Shown one piece after another: positions 43,935-53,715 of a stretch of 57,779 nt of DNA (position 1 is its first letter; each line of letters begins with the position of its first letter). The translations under genes and the position numbers were made by a program. Under the pieces are notes generated by a model. The model was not told the DNA's origin. It saw nothing but the letters and a program-made list of their open reading frames with translations, and searched no databases. This DNA comes from Planctomycetaceae bacterium (GTDB lineage Bacteria; Planctomycetota; Planctomycetia; Pirellulales; Pirellulaceae), in assembly GCA_021298315.1 (NCBI GenBank), contig JAJTFC010000016.1:1-57779 (forward strand). The letters run 5' to 3'.

Positions 43935-44746
43935 GTGAACCTCAAGAGTGTTTGATGCGAGGACTCTAGGAGTTGGTCGTAATCGTAGTCCTCGACATCC
44001 TCGCCGATAAGTTCGACTTCGTAGTAACCTTGGTATCCACCTTTTTCAATCGTTTGAATGATCGGGGCAATCGGTACCCGACCGTGGCCTAGCAAGCATC
44101 GGTTCTGCGAACCGTTGGGGGCCGTCTTGGAATCGCCGCACTGCACGAGTCGTATGTATGGGATGATCTCAGGAAGCCGCTGGATGATCCTAGGATCCTG
44201 TGCCATGTGATAGCAGTCAAAGACGATCCCTAAGTTGTCTTGATCGATTTGAGAAAGCACTTCGAGTGTCTCGGGGATATCGGTTAGGAATGAAAAATCG
44301 TGAGCACAACCCGAATGCATTGGCTCAAGTGCCAACTGAACACCAAGAACCGATGCGGCCTGAGCGACTTCCTTGAGGGCCGACACCAATAGCCGACGAA
44401 CATGGCTGCGAGTATGCCCGGCCCGCGATCCAGCTAGGATCACCAAACAATCGGCTTGGAGTTCCGCTGCGATATGGACTGCATCCAAGGCATCGCATAG
44501 CGACTCGGTATGCGAGCGACCTTCGAATCCAGTAAATCCACCTGCCCAGTGAAGCGACGAGACGCTCATTCCAAGTTCATCGAGGAGTTCTCGGCCATTG
44601 GACTCCCCAAAGTCCGCCAACTTCTCGCGCCAGACGCCGATCGCTCGATAACCATGCTCTCGGTACCGAACCACATCGTCCTCAAAGCTCCAACGCATTG
44701 TGGAAAGTTCGAGAACCGACAATCGTTCTTGCCAAAGCTTTTCCAT
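43928..44746 (-). CDS. Sugar phosphate isomerase/epimerase (AP endonuclease 2-type TIM barrel)
   Basis: 272 residues from the Met at 44746 (MEKLWQERLSVLELSTMRWS). The barrel strands show YRAIGVWREKLADFG, VSSLHWAGGFTG, ADCLVILAGSRAGHT, VQLALEPMH, LGIVFDCYHM, IRLVQCGDSK and YEVELIGEDVEDYDYDQLLE. E in LEPMH, D in VFDCYHM and the late Glu are the expected metal ligands of the xylose-isomerase-like superfamily. The exact sugar is unknown; many planctomycete members act in polysaccharide breakdown. It leads surE in a coupled pair. Confidence 0.85.
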   Translation of the reverse strand: MEKLWQERLSVLELSTMRWSFEDDVVRYREHGYRAIGVWREKLADFGESNGRELLDELGMSVSSLHWAGGFTGFEGRSHTESLCDALDAVHIAAELQADCLVILAGSRAGHTRSHVRRLLVSALKEVAQAASVLGVQLALEPMHSGCAHDFSFLTDIPETLEVLSQIDQDNLGIVFDCYHMAQDPRIIQRLPEIIPYIRLVQCGDSKTAPNGSQNRCLLGHGRVPIAPIIQTIEKGGYQGYYEVELIGEDVEDYDYDQLLESSHQTLLRFTC

Positions 44747-45121
44747 CACGCTTTTCCGTTTCGCTTGACCGAATTTCAAGCGCAAATAAAGTCCAAAAAC
44801 AGCAGTGCGAACTGGTTAGCTCATCTGGGCCACAGTATGCCCAAGGACGTTGCTTCCGTAAAGGTAGGTACACGAGCCCCAAGCACTCTCGCGCCATTGT
44901 GCTTTGCGTAAAAACCGTGCAAAGGCAGAATTCAGGGGGACGCAAGCTGGAAAATTTTTTGGCAGGAATCCTAATTCCTCATGGAACAAGCAGCCTTCAT
45001 ATGGCCCACGAAGGAAGAATTTTTTTGAGACGAAAATTCATAAACCATCGCGATTTTCAAAGAAACAAACATCAGGGACCGGGTCCGAGAAAAAACGCAC
45101 CTAATTTTTGACGATCTCTAT
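44747..45121. other. Intergenic stretch, no gene recognised
   Basis: 375 bases between the leftward isomerase gene and the RNA candidate before lnt. The right half is A-rich (for example AGAAGGAAT-like and GAAAAAACG runs near 45011-45100). Promoters of both flanking units should lie here. No convincing ORF or tRNA is seen; the short open frames have no start signal or family resemblance. Confidence 0.4.
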
Positions 45122-45265
45122 GGGTAATTGGCACGGCAACTGCAACCCTGGGAACAGTGTCTGAGGCTAACTCAGAGACGAATCTACAAGAAACCGCAGT
45201 GGACTGGGGTTGGCTGGAAGAGGGAGAGGACTTTCAGCCGGTTTCACCCACTGCGGTTTCTTTTT
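45122..45265 (+). ncRNA. Three-hairpin RNA candidate ending in a terminator-like stem, upstream of lnt
   Basis: Hairpin 1: GGGT/ACCC with inner TTG/CAA (45122-45148). Hairpin 2: TCTGAG/CTCAGA with loop GCTAA (45160-45176). Hairpin 3: a perfect 14-bp stem AGAAACCGCAGTGG (45189-45202) with CCACTGCGGTTTCT (45248-45261), enclosing a second stem GGCTGGAAG/CTTTCAGCC (45212-45220 with 45231-45239), then five T residues. This could be a free small RNA with its own terminator, or a leader that attenuates lnt. It does not match the riboswitch, SRP, tmRNA or RNase P patterns I can recall. The structure is seen; expression is inference. Confidence 0.55.
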
Positions 45266-45320
45266 GTCTGAAGCCACCTTCAATTGCTCGTCAATTGCGT
45301 CTAGGATCGAACCTGTAAAA

Positions 45321-47108
45321 TTGTTCGATCAGTGCACCCAGCGATTCGGATTTTGGGGGTGGGTTTTGGAGCCGAAAGAAACTTCTTGGCGATTCTTATG
45401 GATTTGTCTCGGATGTTGCTTGCTGAATTATCTGGCCCAACCACCGGTGCAAATTCCAATTCTTGCGTGGATCTCCTGTGGAGTTTTCGCTTGGATTGTT
45501 GCCCTCAAAAAGGCTTGGTCGCGCCGACAATGGTGGATCACTTGGGTATCGGCGAGTTTGATGTGGTTGATGCTCTTACAAGGAATCCGTTTGGCATTCT
45601 GGCCTTTGACGGCCGGTTGGATTGCCCTGTCTTTGTACCTAGCGGTCTACTTTCCTATATCCCTTGCGATCGCCAGAAGTTTGCATCATCGATATCGCTT
45701 CCCACTGGCGCTTGCTTGTGCGATCGGTTGGACTAGTTGCGAATTGCTTCGATCCTACGTCATCACTGGTTTTGCACCCTGTGCCTTAGCCCATTCGCAG
45801 ACTCCTTGGCCAATGGTTCTTCAGATCGCGAGCCATTTCGGTGGCTATGGTGTGGGTTTTATGATGATGCTCACATCGGCTTGGATTGTCGATGCAATGA
45901 TAATGATGCGGAGCAAAGAACCACGATCTGCGCAAAACTACTGGTTGCTCAGCAGCCTCCATTCGCTGGTTCGAACCGCCATTTTCGTCTGGGTGATCCT
46001 CAGCTATGGGATTTGGGTGAATCACCAAAACTATCTAAGTCAAATCCAACCCATCAAACCTCTAGGGCGGTTTCTGTTAGTCCAAGACCATATGCCAACG
46101 ATGTTCGATGCGACCCGAGAGTCGATCGAACAAGGCTGGCTCAGCTACGAAAACACGACTCAAAAAGCTGTCGAATCGATCCGCAAACAAGCCGCCGGTA
46201 ATGGCAAGCTCGAATCGTCCAAACTCGATTTGATCGTCTGGCCAGAGAGCGTTTATTCAGGCCTTGCTCCTACCATGTTTTGGGATCAAGGCGACTCGGT
46301 TCCCGCGGCCTTGCAAATGGACCGCGACCAGCTCGAAATGACTGTTGAGAACCTTGATCGTGCCAATGAGTTTAAGCTTCGAAGCTTGCGGAGTGCCCTG
46401 GGAAGCCCGCTGCCGAATCTGCTCATGGGGACCGATGTCATCGACATCCGCAACGGGGCCGTGGACCGATACAACAGCGCCCTTTGGATCGGTACAGACA
46501 ACCGAGCGAGCGATTCGCTCGAACTGGATTACTACGCGAAATCGCACTTGGTAATGTTCGGCGAGTACATCCCAATTCTATCCTGGTTCCCATCGATCAT
46601 GCAGAGCATCGGTCTTGCGACCCTAAGTTCGGGCAAAGAGCCCAAAGCATGGCAACTGGCCTCGGGCCGTCGTGTGATGGCTAACGTTTGCTTTGAAGAC
46701 ACAGTCCCTCACTTGATCCGCTGGCAAATCAATCGATTGACACAGCAAGGCAAGTCACCGGATGTGATGATCAACATCTCCAACGATGGTTGGTTCCGGG
46801 GGTCGAGTATCCTGGATCACCACTTCAACAGCGCCATCCTAGCCGCTGTCGAAAACCGCATTCCAGTCCTGATCGCGTCGAACACAGGCATCACGGCATG
46901 GGTTGATGGGGATGGTCAAGTCGTTGAACGTCTTGCGAAAATGGATCCAGGTTGGATCCTTGCCCAGCCGGTGCCTGATGGCCGAGTGGGCTACTGGAGT
47001 TATTGGGGTGATTTGCCCGCCAAACTCGTGACGCTCGTGGGACTATCGCCTGCGATGTTGGCCATCGTCGCGAAATGGCGGCGGCGGAAATCACCGTCTA
47101 CTTCGTAG
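45321..47108 (+). CDS. lnt: Apolipoprotein N-acyltransferase
   Basis: Adds the third acyl chain to the N-terminal Cys of lipoproteins in the cytoplasmic membrane. The N-terminal half has six or so membrane helices (FLWICLGCCLLNYLA, ILAWISCGVFAWIVAL, WITWVSASLMWLMLLQ, GGYGVGFMMMLTSAWIVDAM). The C-terminal half is the nitrilase-like domain: Glu in VWPESVYSG, Lys region SHLVMFGEYIP, catalytic Cys in MANVCFEDT, then NISNDGWFRGSSILDHHFN and AAVENRIPVLIASNTGITA. The start is uncertain: TTG codons at 45321 and 45366 are both possible, and longer frames run through the RNA hairpin. Its 3' end overlaps the convergent giant gene by 11 bases. Confidence 0.88.
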   Translation: MFDQCTQRFGFWGWVLEPKETSWRFLWICLGCCLLNYLAQPPVQIPILAWISCGVFAWIVALKKAWSRRQWWITWVSASLMWLMLLQGIRLAFWPLTAGWIALSLYLAVYFPISLAIARSLHHRYRFPLALACAIGWTSCELLRSYVITGFAPCALAHSQTPWPMVLQIASHFGGYGVGFMMMLTSAWIVDAMIMMRSKEPRSAQNYWLLSSLHSLVRTAIFVWVILSYGIWVNHQNYLSQIQPIKPLGRFLLVQDHMPTMFDATRESIEQGWLSYENTTQKAVESIRKQAAGNGKLESSKLDLIVWPESVYSGLAPTMFWDQGDSVPAALQMDRDQLEMTVENLDRANEFKLRSLRSALGSPLPNLLMGTDVIDIRNGAVDRYNSALWIGTDNRASDSLELDYYAKSHLVMFGEYIPILSWFPSIMQSIGLATLSSGKEPKAWQLASGRRVMANVCFEDTVPHLIRWQINRLTQQGKSPDVMINISNDGWFRGSSILDHHFNSAILAAVENRIPVLIASNTGITAWVDGDGQVVERLAKMDPGWILAQPVPDGRVGYWSYWGDLPAKLVTLVGLSPAMLAIVAKWRRRKSPSTS

Positions 47109-50100
47109 GTGTTTCGCACTCTTGGATCCAAGCACCGTAATCGGGGTGCAAGACCAAGATCGAATACCTCGAAACACTCGCCCAATCCGAGGTGCTCAGC
47201 GATGCATAATCGAATATGCCTCGCAGGTCCGTATAGCCATCCTTGTAGAACCTCACGCTTCCATCGTTATGCTTGGCATAGACCTTCACATAAGCTCCTT
47301 CGATTGGTTGTTTATTCCCCGATCCGAGCACCTGCAAGCGTCCAAGCGGAACCGAAAGATTCACGCTCAGGGAATTCGAATACAGCGGAATGCTACGGAC
47401 GATCCCTCCAGAGACCACCTCCAAGATCATATTGCGATTCTTGAGTTCCTCAGGAATCTTGCACTCTGTTCGCTCCCAGTTGGCCTTCGAATCCACATCG
47501 ATCGAGCTCTTGACGTTGGGTTCGATGACTGCCAAGCGACTTTGGCTTTTGCCCAGAAAAGGATTTCGACTAAACATCAACTCCACATCGACGAAGTAGT
47601 AGTGGACTTGAACTTGTTGAAGGTTGCGGTGCTGGATCCACAGTTGTCCATCCTTCTGAACAAGTTCCAGGCCAGGTAGTTTAGCGGAGGCTTCATCGAG
47701 AGCCGACTCGCGACCACCTTGCAACTGGCGCTGAGCATCGCTTTCGAAGGACGCGACGCTCGCCGGATCGTTTTGATCCGCAGTCGTTGCAAGCACTCCT
47801 TTTTGGATTGCCTCTCGCTCGCGGATTTGTTCTCCAACGGTCTTAAACCACTCGTTCCAGCGAGGCACCGGGTAGTTCTCGTACTTCTTGGCGATTGCAC
47901 CGGCTCGGTCAAACTCACCTGTTCGCATGGCAAAGTAGGCATCGAAGTAATCGTACTGCATTTGGGCTTCGGTCGTCTTGCTATCACCGACTAAACTCGC
48001 CCGATCGACCCTCTTGAAATTCGCCAGGGCCTCTTGGGTACGGTTTTGGATGAGTTGATAGTACGCTAGCGATAGACGTTGTCGCGGCAGGATCTTGGGT
48101 TGATAGGAAAGCAGATTCAGCAGTTCTCGATACTGAGTCGCAAGTCCATCGTTAAGGATCTTCCACTGAGGTCCTAGCCGATGGGCTCGCGCCACAACGA
48201 TGGGCCGGAAGTCCAGATGCTCGTAGCGCAGACGCGATTCCAAATCGACATGCATCCACTTCGAATCGAAATAAGGACTAACTCTTTGCACGATGGAGTC
48301 TTGGGCTTCAAGGAATTCCTTGAGCCTCCCCTCATCGCGATGCACAAGTGCATATCCCCAGAGGGTTGGTTGGTAGACGCCGATGCCATCGAGCTTTTCG
48401 AGAACTTGATTCCAAAACGCTTTGTCCTGCATTCGCCAGGCGATCAGTCCCAAATCGATTTTAGCGACGTTGGCCTTGTCGAGCGCCGCGAGGACTTGCT
48501 CGTTGGTTCCCCAAGCAGCGATGTAGTCCCACGAGGTGTCATCGATACTCAAGGGTGCATCGAGCACTCGCAGGGGAGTCGAGTTGACGTGAGCTAGGTA
48601 CTTGCCCGAGCTTGATGCTCTGGCTCCGTAGTGTTGGAACTCACCAGCGGCAGGGAAGTAAAACACGTGCGAGGTCTCCTGGGTCGAAAAGGGAGCCAGT
48701 TGGAACTCGCGAACCGTCACGTTGCGTCCAGCCTCCAAGGGAATCGACCCCTGGGGAACTTGCATAAGGATCTGAACCCGCATCGGATTGCCAGTCGGGT
48801 TGGTCAGCACGACGCGGCTACGATACGGGGTTGCAATGACGAGCTCTTGGCGATTGACCGGCTTGGCGGTCGTGTCGGCGCTCGCTAAATACATGTTTTC
48901 GCTCAGCAATACCCTTGCATCGGCGGCTTGATCGACCACGAGGTTCTCCTGCTCGATCGCTACGATCCCCTGGGAATAGACCAAGCCTTTCGTGGAACTC
49001 TTGTAAATCCACCTTCCGTTTTCGATCCCTAAGTTCCCGGGCTTGGGCTCCAAGGGCAAGTCGACAAAGGCAAGTGCCAGAAGGGCTTCATTGGCATTGC
49101 GAGCCGCCAAATGCAAATGCTCGGACAAGAGGTTTTCTTGATTCTTAAGGACGTCGATCCAGAAGGGGCTCGGTGTGACCAAGCTCGGAGTTTGATTGGC
49201 CAAAAGAACCTGATCGAACTGAGACTCGGCCCACTTGCTCGTCGCCCCAAGAGGCTCATACATTTGTAGTTGCTTGCCCAGGGTGCCTCGACGAAGTCTT
49301 CGGCTCAAATAGTCGTTTTCCTCGGCGAACTCATTTTCTCCAGTGGAAGGCATGTTCGTTTTCGCGTCGCGCTCAGCGGCTTCGACACCGAAACTAAACC
49401 GATCAACACCTGCCTTGTCGCTTGGCATATCGGTCGTACCGTCTTTAGCACGATCGGCCTTGCGAGCCATGTTCGAGCTTTTGCCTTCGCCAAGCGCTCG
49501 GCCGCCGCCACCGCCAAATCCGCCCATTCCACCTCCGTATCCGCCCGGACCTCCACCGGCTCCTGCCGAACCAGGTGCTCCGGGAACCCCTAGAGCGCCT
49601 CGCTGCAGTTCTAACTTTCCGTTGGCAACTTGTTCTTTAAGCATGTCACCACTTCCCGAGAGTCTCTCGGATTCAACAACTCTCAAGCCGTCAGCAAAGA
49701 AAGGCAAGCCCAGATCTTCGAGTTCCAACGAGCTTGTCCGTAGAGCTTGTGTGAACCAATTGGTTTGTTGATCGATCGAGATCGGCTGTGCCTTGAGCGT
49801 ATCATCCAGCAGTCGCACCAGTCCGGCTTGTTTCTGAGGAAACCGCTTGGCCAAGAGAACCCGTTCGAGAGTATTGAGCTGTTGGTATCTCCATGGTGTC
49901 AGATAACTGCTGAGGTTCTCGTTCAAGATCCAATCGTCGACGAATTGACGAGGGGATTTATTCATTAGATGCGGGATCACCACTCGCTTGGCAAATTCCG
50001 GATCGTGTTTGACCAAGAACAAATGGAGTTCATGGCAAGCGAACTGGCTGTACTTGGACTCCTTGTCTGAATCGCTGAGCGAACTCCAGTTCTTTAAAAA

Positions 50101-53100
50101 ATCGAACCGTCGGAATCGATCGTGGTCTTGCAAAATACCATCGAGCATCGGGATCAGTTCCGCGATCGAGTTATAGATTCGGATGCGTGTGGCACCGACA
50201 TCCCCCAAGTCGGTCGATTGGTCGGCTTGCACCGTCAGAACCGATTCTTTTTGGATGAAGTGTTTCTCGAGTTCGAAGGATTGTTGCAAACGCCGATCGG
50301 CCAGTTTGCGAGGGGGAGTCCAAGGCATAGCGATGCGTGCCTGGGCGCTGGAGCCCGGGTTGATAGCCACTAGCGATACGTCGGTCAGTCCATCAAACTC
50401 TTTGGCATCGAGCACAATGCGACCTTGGGCATCGGCAGGAATGTTTGCCAAGATTCTTGTTCCTTGGGCAAGGAATCCGTAATCACGCGAGTTGCCTGCG
50501 GTCGATTGCACGCCTGTTGGATCGACCGATGCAGGGGCGGGAGCAGCCGACTGAGATGCGGCACGTTTTTCGGCAATCGCATCTCCACCTTGGGCCAACT
50601 GGCTTTCATTGCGTGTTGAAGCCAACTCCCAAGGATTTAGCAGAACCGTGGGATGAGCAAGCGTGCTGCCTAAGAAGCTTTCAGCCTGCTGTCGAGCGAG
50701 AACATATTGGTACTCTTCATCGAGTTTCATCGAATCGACATAGAAACTCGGAACTCGTTGGCGAAGCAGTTTCGGTGCGAAAGTTCGCTGGGTGCGACGC
50801 AACCAATGATCGGATTCCCCGTGGGCAAACGGGGTTGCAACGACCAACAATCTCGTCGATTCACCCGCTCCTATCAAGTCGACTTGGAGTTTACCATCTG
50901 CCAGTGCCACTCGCTCGATCCCAATCGCCTTGGTCGGAGTTTTGGCCAAAGTACGGTTCTTACCTACGATCCAATCGTCACGGCGCTCTCCATTGGTCAC
51001 TTGGATGTCGCAGCGGGTTGCGTGCTCGTGATCGATCAAGAAGTAGCTTCCTGGTTCGAGACCAGAAATCTCCAGTTGTCCAGAAAGGACTTTCACTTTA
51101 TTGGAATGATCCTCGAAGAGCACATTGGCACGTTGTTCGAATAAAGAGAAACGCCGAATCGATCGATCGATCGCTTCGATACCCACCGGTTTGCTTGGCA
51201 ATTGCTCGGCGGCCACGGGTGCCGCGACTCGTAGAGTTTCCCCCTTTGCCACATGGATCGAGATAGGCCAATCGAGCATTGCTCGATGGAGCGTATATTC
51301 GCGTCTAGGCATCTGTGCACCGCTGACCCAAAAACGCTCGACCCCCGAGAGTTGTCCTAGCTGCACCTCTCCTTGGGCATCGGTTGCCAAACGGATCGAA
51401 CGCGTTTGGCTCAAACCATAGAGTTTGAAGTCCACTTGCAAAGCGATCCGACCTGCCGGTTCGCCGTTGCGACCGCGCAACTCGAGCCGATAGCCTTCGG
51501 CTGTCCGATTGAGAAAGGAATCGTGTACCCAAGTGCTCCGAGCAAAGTCGTTGACACTCGTTCGTTGGCTTGCGCTGAGGGTCTGCTGCGTGTCGGTCCG
51601 CATCTGCTTGATTTTTGCTTGAAGCCTCCACTCGATATGCGAGAGTCTCGGAGGCACATTGAACTCTTGAGTCAGCTCCTGGTTCTCATCGAGCTTGAGA
51701 TCCTTGAAGACTTGGGTGTTGGATATCCCGTCAAGGTCGGTGCTTGTGGCATGAAGCTCGATATCGCTGAGGTTGCTGAGAGGGATCGGCTGATTGTGGG
51801 TGAGCAATTGCGAACGAATGACTACAGCCGAGCGATTACCAGAGAGGATCGATTGGGGCTGGACCATAAAGTCTGCTCGGAGTTCGTAGGCTTCCCCGAG
51901 ATGATTAAACGGCTCGAGCACTGCGAAGCTGCCATCGACAAGGAGGAGATTTTTGAGTTGTGTCGATTGCTCGAAGGGGATCAGGATCCAACCGTCTTTG
52001 TCAGGCTCGAACTGGCGCTCGCCGAGGATGACACTGGCCGATGGTACATGCTCACCTTCGGCGTTGACGATTCGAACCAGTTGACCGGCATCGCTGATCG
52101 AGAGGATCGAAGAGAGTTGGCCTTTTTGGACCAAAGCGCGACTGCGCTGGCCTCCTGCGAGGAGTTCGACGATCCAGACCCCTTGGCCATCGAGCTCCGG
52201 TAGTTCGATCGATTCGCGGTGCCGCAGTTCGCTCTTTTGAGCGTAGGATAGTTTCCGCTGAACGTTTGGCACGACACCATCGAGGTCCAAGGCGGTCGAG
52301 ATTGCAACCTGTTGTTTGCTGAGAATGTTGCGTGCGTTAAGCCTATAGATTCGAACCAGTAGCTCGGGTGTGTTCTTCAGATCGAGAGTCAAACTGACGC
52401 GCTGATCGGTTTTGAAAATCGAAGGGTTGTTCGGGGCAAAGCGGACTTCGATACGTTGCGAGAGCTCCTTTTGAGCTTCGGGTGAAAGCTGTGCATAGTA
52501 GATCTTCGGATCACCCAAACCGTGAAGGATTTTGGTGATCGCAAAAAAGCGTTGCAAATAGCCTCGATCCAGCAGTTTTGCAAAGTCATCCACGTTTGCA
52601 TCGGCCTGGAAGAAGATATCCAGGTACTTTTCGATCAGAGGCGTATCGTCACCGATGGGGCGAGCCAAGTAGCTTATAGGAAAGGCGGTGTTTGGATCGA
52701 CATGTGTTTTTGACCGAGCCGCATCGCGGAACTCCGATGCGCAGAATGGGCGGAGATAGGGGAGCTTCAGATAACGCTTGAAGCGATCGCGATCCGGGGT
52801 TCCTTGTTCGAGGTCAAAGATCAGTCGTTGGTGCAAGACTGCAGCGATGAGACTGTTGTGGACTTCCGGAAGCGTTGCGACATAGTCTTCGGCCTGCTGG
52901 AGTTGCTTTCGTTTGACCGCAGGGTCTTGGAGCGACTCGTCATCCGAGGGAAGCAAATGGCGAAGGACTTCCAAGACATAGTTGGATTCTTGATTGAGGG
53001 TTGGGATTCGCTTTTGGAGTTCTTGGAGTTGTTCGAGGGTCAGTTCGCGATGGATCGGAGCCCATCCAAACCCGCGCGAATGGATGGTAGTAAGTTCTTC

Positions 53101-53715
53101 GACCATGCGGTCGATGAGTTTTGGTGAATCGATCCTGTGGGAACGAGAGAACCATTTTCGAAGTTCATCGATGTTAGGAACATCGCTCAGAGCATCACCC
53201 AGAACGTTGTCTTCGAGCGTATCGATCCCTTGGTTTTTGACGGTGTCTTGGAGAATCTTTTTCCAATCCAAAAAGTTTGGATCAAGTTTGGTGTCCAGTT
53301 CCGCCGCTTCGTTTTTCTTGGGTGCAGGATGGGACGTGGCGATTTGAAATTCACGTTGGAGAAACTCAGCGGCTGCATTCGGATTGGATGCATACTCGAG
53401 GATCGCTTGGCGAGTTTGCATTCGCTGAGTCAGATCGTTTGCCCCATGCTTTGCGATCCACTGATCGAGCAGCGCGCGGGCTTGGGCTACGCTGGCTTGG
53501 TTCTGTGCGTGCAGGACGTTGAAGAAAAAGTAATCGGGGGTGTTGGGTATCAGCTCGGCGAGAGTTTGCTCGCGCTGGTCGCTAAGGGCGAATCGTTCGA
53601 GGAAGCCGAGAGGTTCGGTGATGCTAGTCATTGGTTCCGATTGGGCTTGGGTTTTCCCACCTAGGATCGAGACAGACAGGATGAACAAAGTCAGCAAGAG
53701 AAGAGTTGGATGCAT
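47098..53715 (-). CDS. Giant secreted protein, possibly alpha-2-macroglobulin-like
   Basis: 2205 residues from the Met at 53715, which starts a signal peptide (MHPTLLLLTLFILSVSILGG, then KTQAQ). The first 380 residues are helical. Residues 410-1000 contain beta-sandwich modules resembling the MG domains of bacterial alpha-2-macroglobulins (KTDQRVSLTLDLKNTPELLV, LPELDGQGVWIVELLAGGQR, LEISGLEPGSYFLIDHEH). A Gly-rich linker (GGGPGGYGGGMGGFGGGGG) lies near residue 1385. Beta modules and tetratricopeptide-like helices follow, and the end has a carboxypeptidase-regulatory-like fold (LGRLQVLGSGNKQPIEGAYV). No thioester CGEQ motif is visible. Function unknown; the A2M link is tentative. Confidence 0.6.
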   Translation of the reverse strand: MHPTLLLLTLFILSVSILGGKTQAQSEPMTSITEPLGFLERFALSDQREQTLAELIPNTPDYFFFNVLHAQNQASVAQARALLDQWIAKHGANDLTQRMQTRQAILEYASNPNAAAEFLQREFQIATSHPAPKKNEAAELDTKLDPNFLDWKKILQDTVKNQGIDTLEDNVLGDALSDVPNIDELRKWFSRSHRIDSPKLIDRMVEELTTIHSRGFGWAPIHRELTLEQLQELQKRIPTLNQESNYVLEVLRHLLPSDDESLQDPAVKRKQLQQAEDYVATLPEVHNSLIAAVLHQRLIFDLEQGTPDRDRFKRYLKLPYLRPFCASEFRDAARSKTHVDPNTAFPISYLARPIGDDTPLIEKYLDIFFQADANVDDFAKLLDRGYLQRFFAITKILHGLGDPKIYYAQLSPEAQKELSQRIEVRFAPNNPSIFKTDQRVSLTLDLKNTPELLVRIYRLNARNILSKQQVAISTALDLDGVVPNVQRKLSYAQKSELRHRESIELPELDGQGVWIVELLAGGQRSRALVQKGQLSSILSISDAGQLVRIVNAEGEHVPSASVILGERQFEPDKDGWILIPFEQSTQLKNLLLVDGSFAVLEPFNHLGEAYELRADFMVQPQSILSGNRSAVVIRSQLLTHNQPIPLSNLSDIELHATSTDLDGISNTQVFKDLKLDENQELTQEFNVPPRLSHIEWRLQAKIKQMRTDTQQTLSASQRTSVNDFARSTWVHDSFLNRTAEGYRLELRGRNGEPAGRIALQVDFKLYGLSQTRSIRLATDAQGEVQLGQLSGVERFWVSGAQMPRREYTLHRAMLDWPISIHVAKGETLRVAAPVAAEQLPSKPVGIEAIDRSIRRFSLFEQRANVLFEDHSNKVKVLSGQLEISGLEPGSYFLIDHEHATRCDIQVTNGERRDDWIVGKNRTLAKTPTKAIGIERVALADGKLQVDLIGAGESTRLLVVATPFAHGESDHWLRRTQRTFAPKLLRQRVPSFYVDSMKLDEEYQYVLARQQAESFLGSTLAHPTVLLNPWELASTRNESQLAQGGDAIAEKRAASQSAAPAPASVDPTGVQSTAGNSRDYGFLAQGTRILANIPADAQGRIVLDAKEFDGLTDVSLVAINPGSSAQARIAMPWTPPRKLADRRLQQSFELEKHFIQKESVLTVQADQSTDLGDVGATRIRIYNSIAELIPMLDGILQDHDRFRRFDFLKNWSSLSDSDKESKYSQFACHELHLFLVKHDPEFAKRVVIPHLMNKSPRQFVDDWILNENLSSYLTPWRYQQLNTLERVLLAKRFPQKQAGLVRLLDDTLKAQPISIDQQTNWFTQALRTSSLELEDLGLPFFADGLRVVESERLSGSGDMLKEQVANGKLELQRGALGVPGAPGSAGAGGGPGGYGGGMGGFGGGGGRALGEGKSSNMARKADRAKDGTTDMPSDKAGVDRFSFGVEAAERDAKTNMPSTGENEFAEENDYLSRRLRRGTLGKQLQMYEPLGATSKWAESQFDQVLLANQTPSLVTPSPFWIDVLKNQENLLSEHLHLAARNANEALLALAFVDLPLEPKPGNLGIENGRWIYKSSTKGLVYSQGIVAIEQENLVVDQAADARVLLSENMYLASADTTAKPVNRQELVIATPYRSRVVLTNPTGNPMRVQILMQVPQGSIPLEAGRNVTVREFQLAPFSTQETSHVFYFPAAGEFQHYGARASSSGKYLAHVNSTPLRVLDAPLSIDDTSWDYIAAWGTNEQVLAALDKANVAKIDLGLIAWRMQDKAFWNQVLEKLDGIGVYQPTLWGYALVHRDEGRLKEFLEAQDSIVQRVSPYFDSKWMHVDLESRLRYEHLDFRPIVVARAHRLGPQWKILNDGLATQYRELLNLLSYQPKILPRQRLSLAYYQLIQNRTQEALANFKRVDRASLVGDSKTTEAQMQYDYFDAYFAMRTGEFDRAGAIAKKYENYPVPRWNEWFKTVGEQIREREAIQKGVLATTADQNDPASVASFESDAQRQLQGGRESALDEASAKLPGLELVQKDGQLWIQHRNLQQVQVHYYFVDVELMFSRNPFLGKSQSRLAVIEPNVKSSIDVDSKANWERTECKIPEELKNRNMILEVVSGGIVRSIPLYSNSLSVNLSVPLGRLQVLGSGNKQPIEGAYVKVYAKHNDGSVRFYKDGYTDLRGIFDYASLSTSDWASVSRYSILVLHPDYGAWIQECETPTK

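Noticed and set aside
45210..45320. Longer N-terminus for lnt beginning at 45210
   Set aside because: It would translate through the 14-bp terminator-like stem, and the added residues have no membrane or family character.
51373..52203. 276-residue open frame on the plus strand inside the giant gene
   Set aside because: Antisense to a continuous 2205-codon frame with a signal peptide; no family resemblance and no start signal. The similar frame at 50445-51266 is rejected for the same reason.
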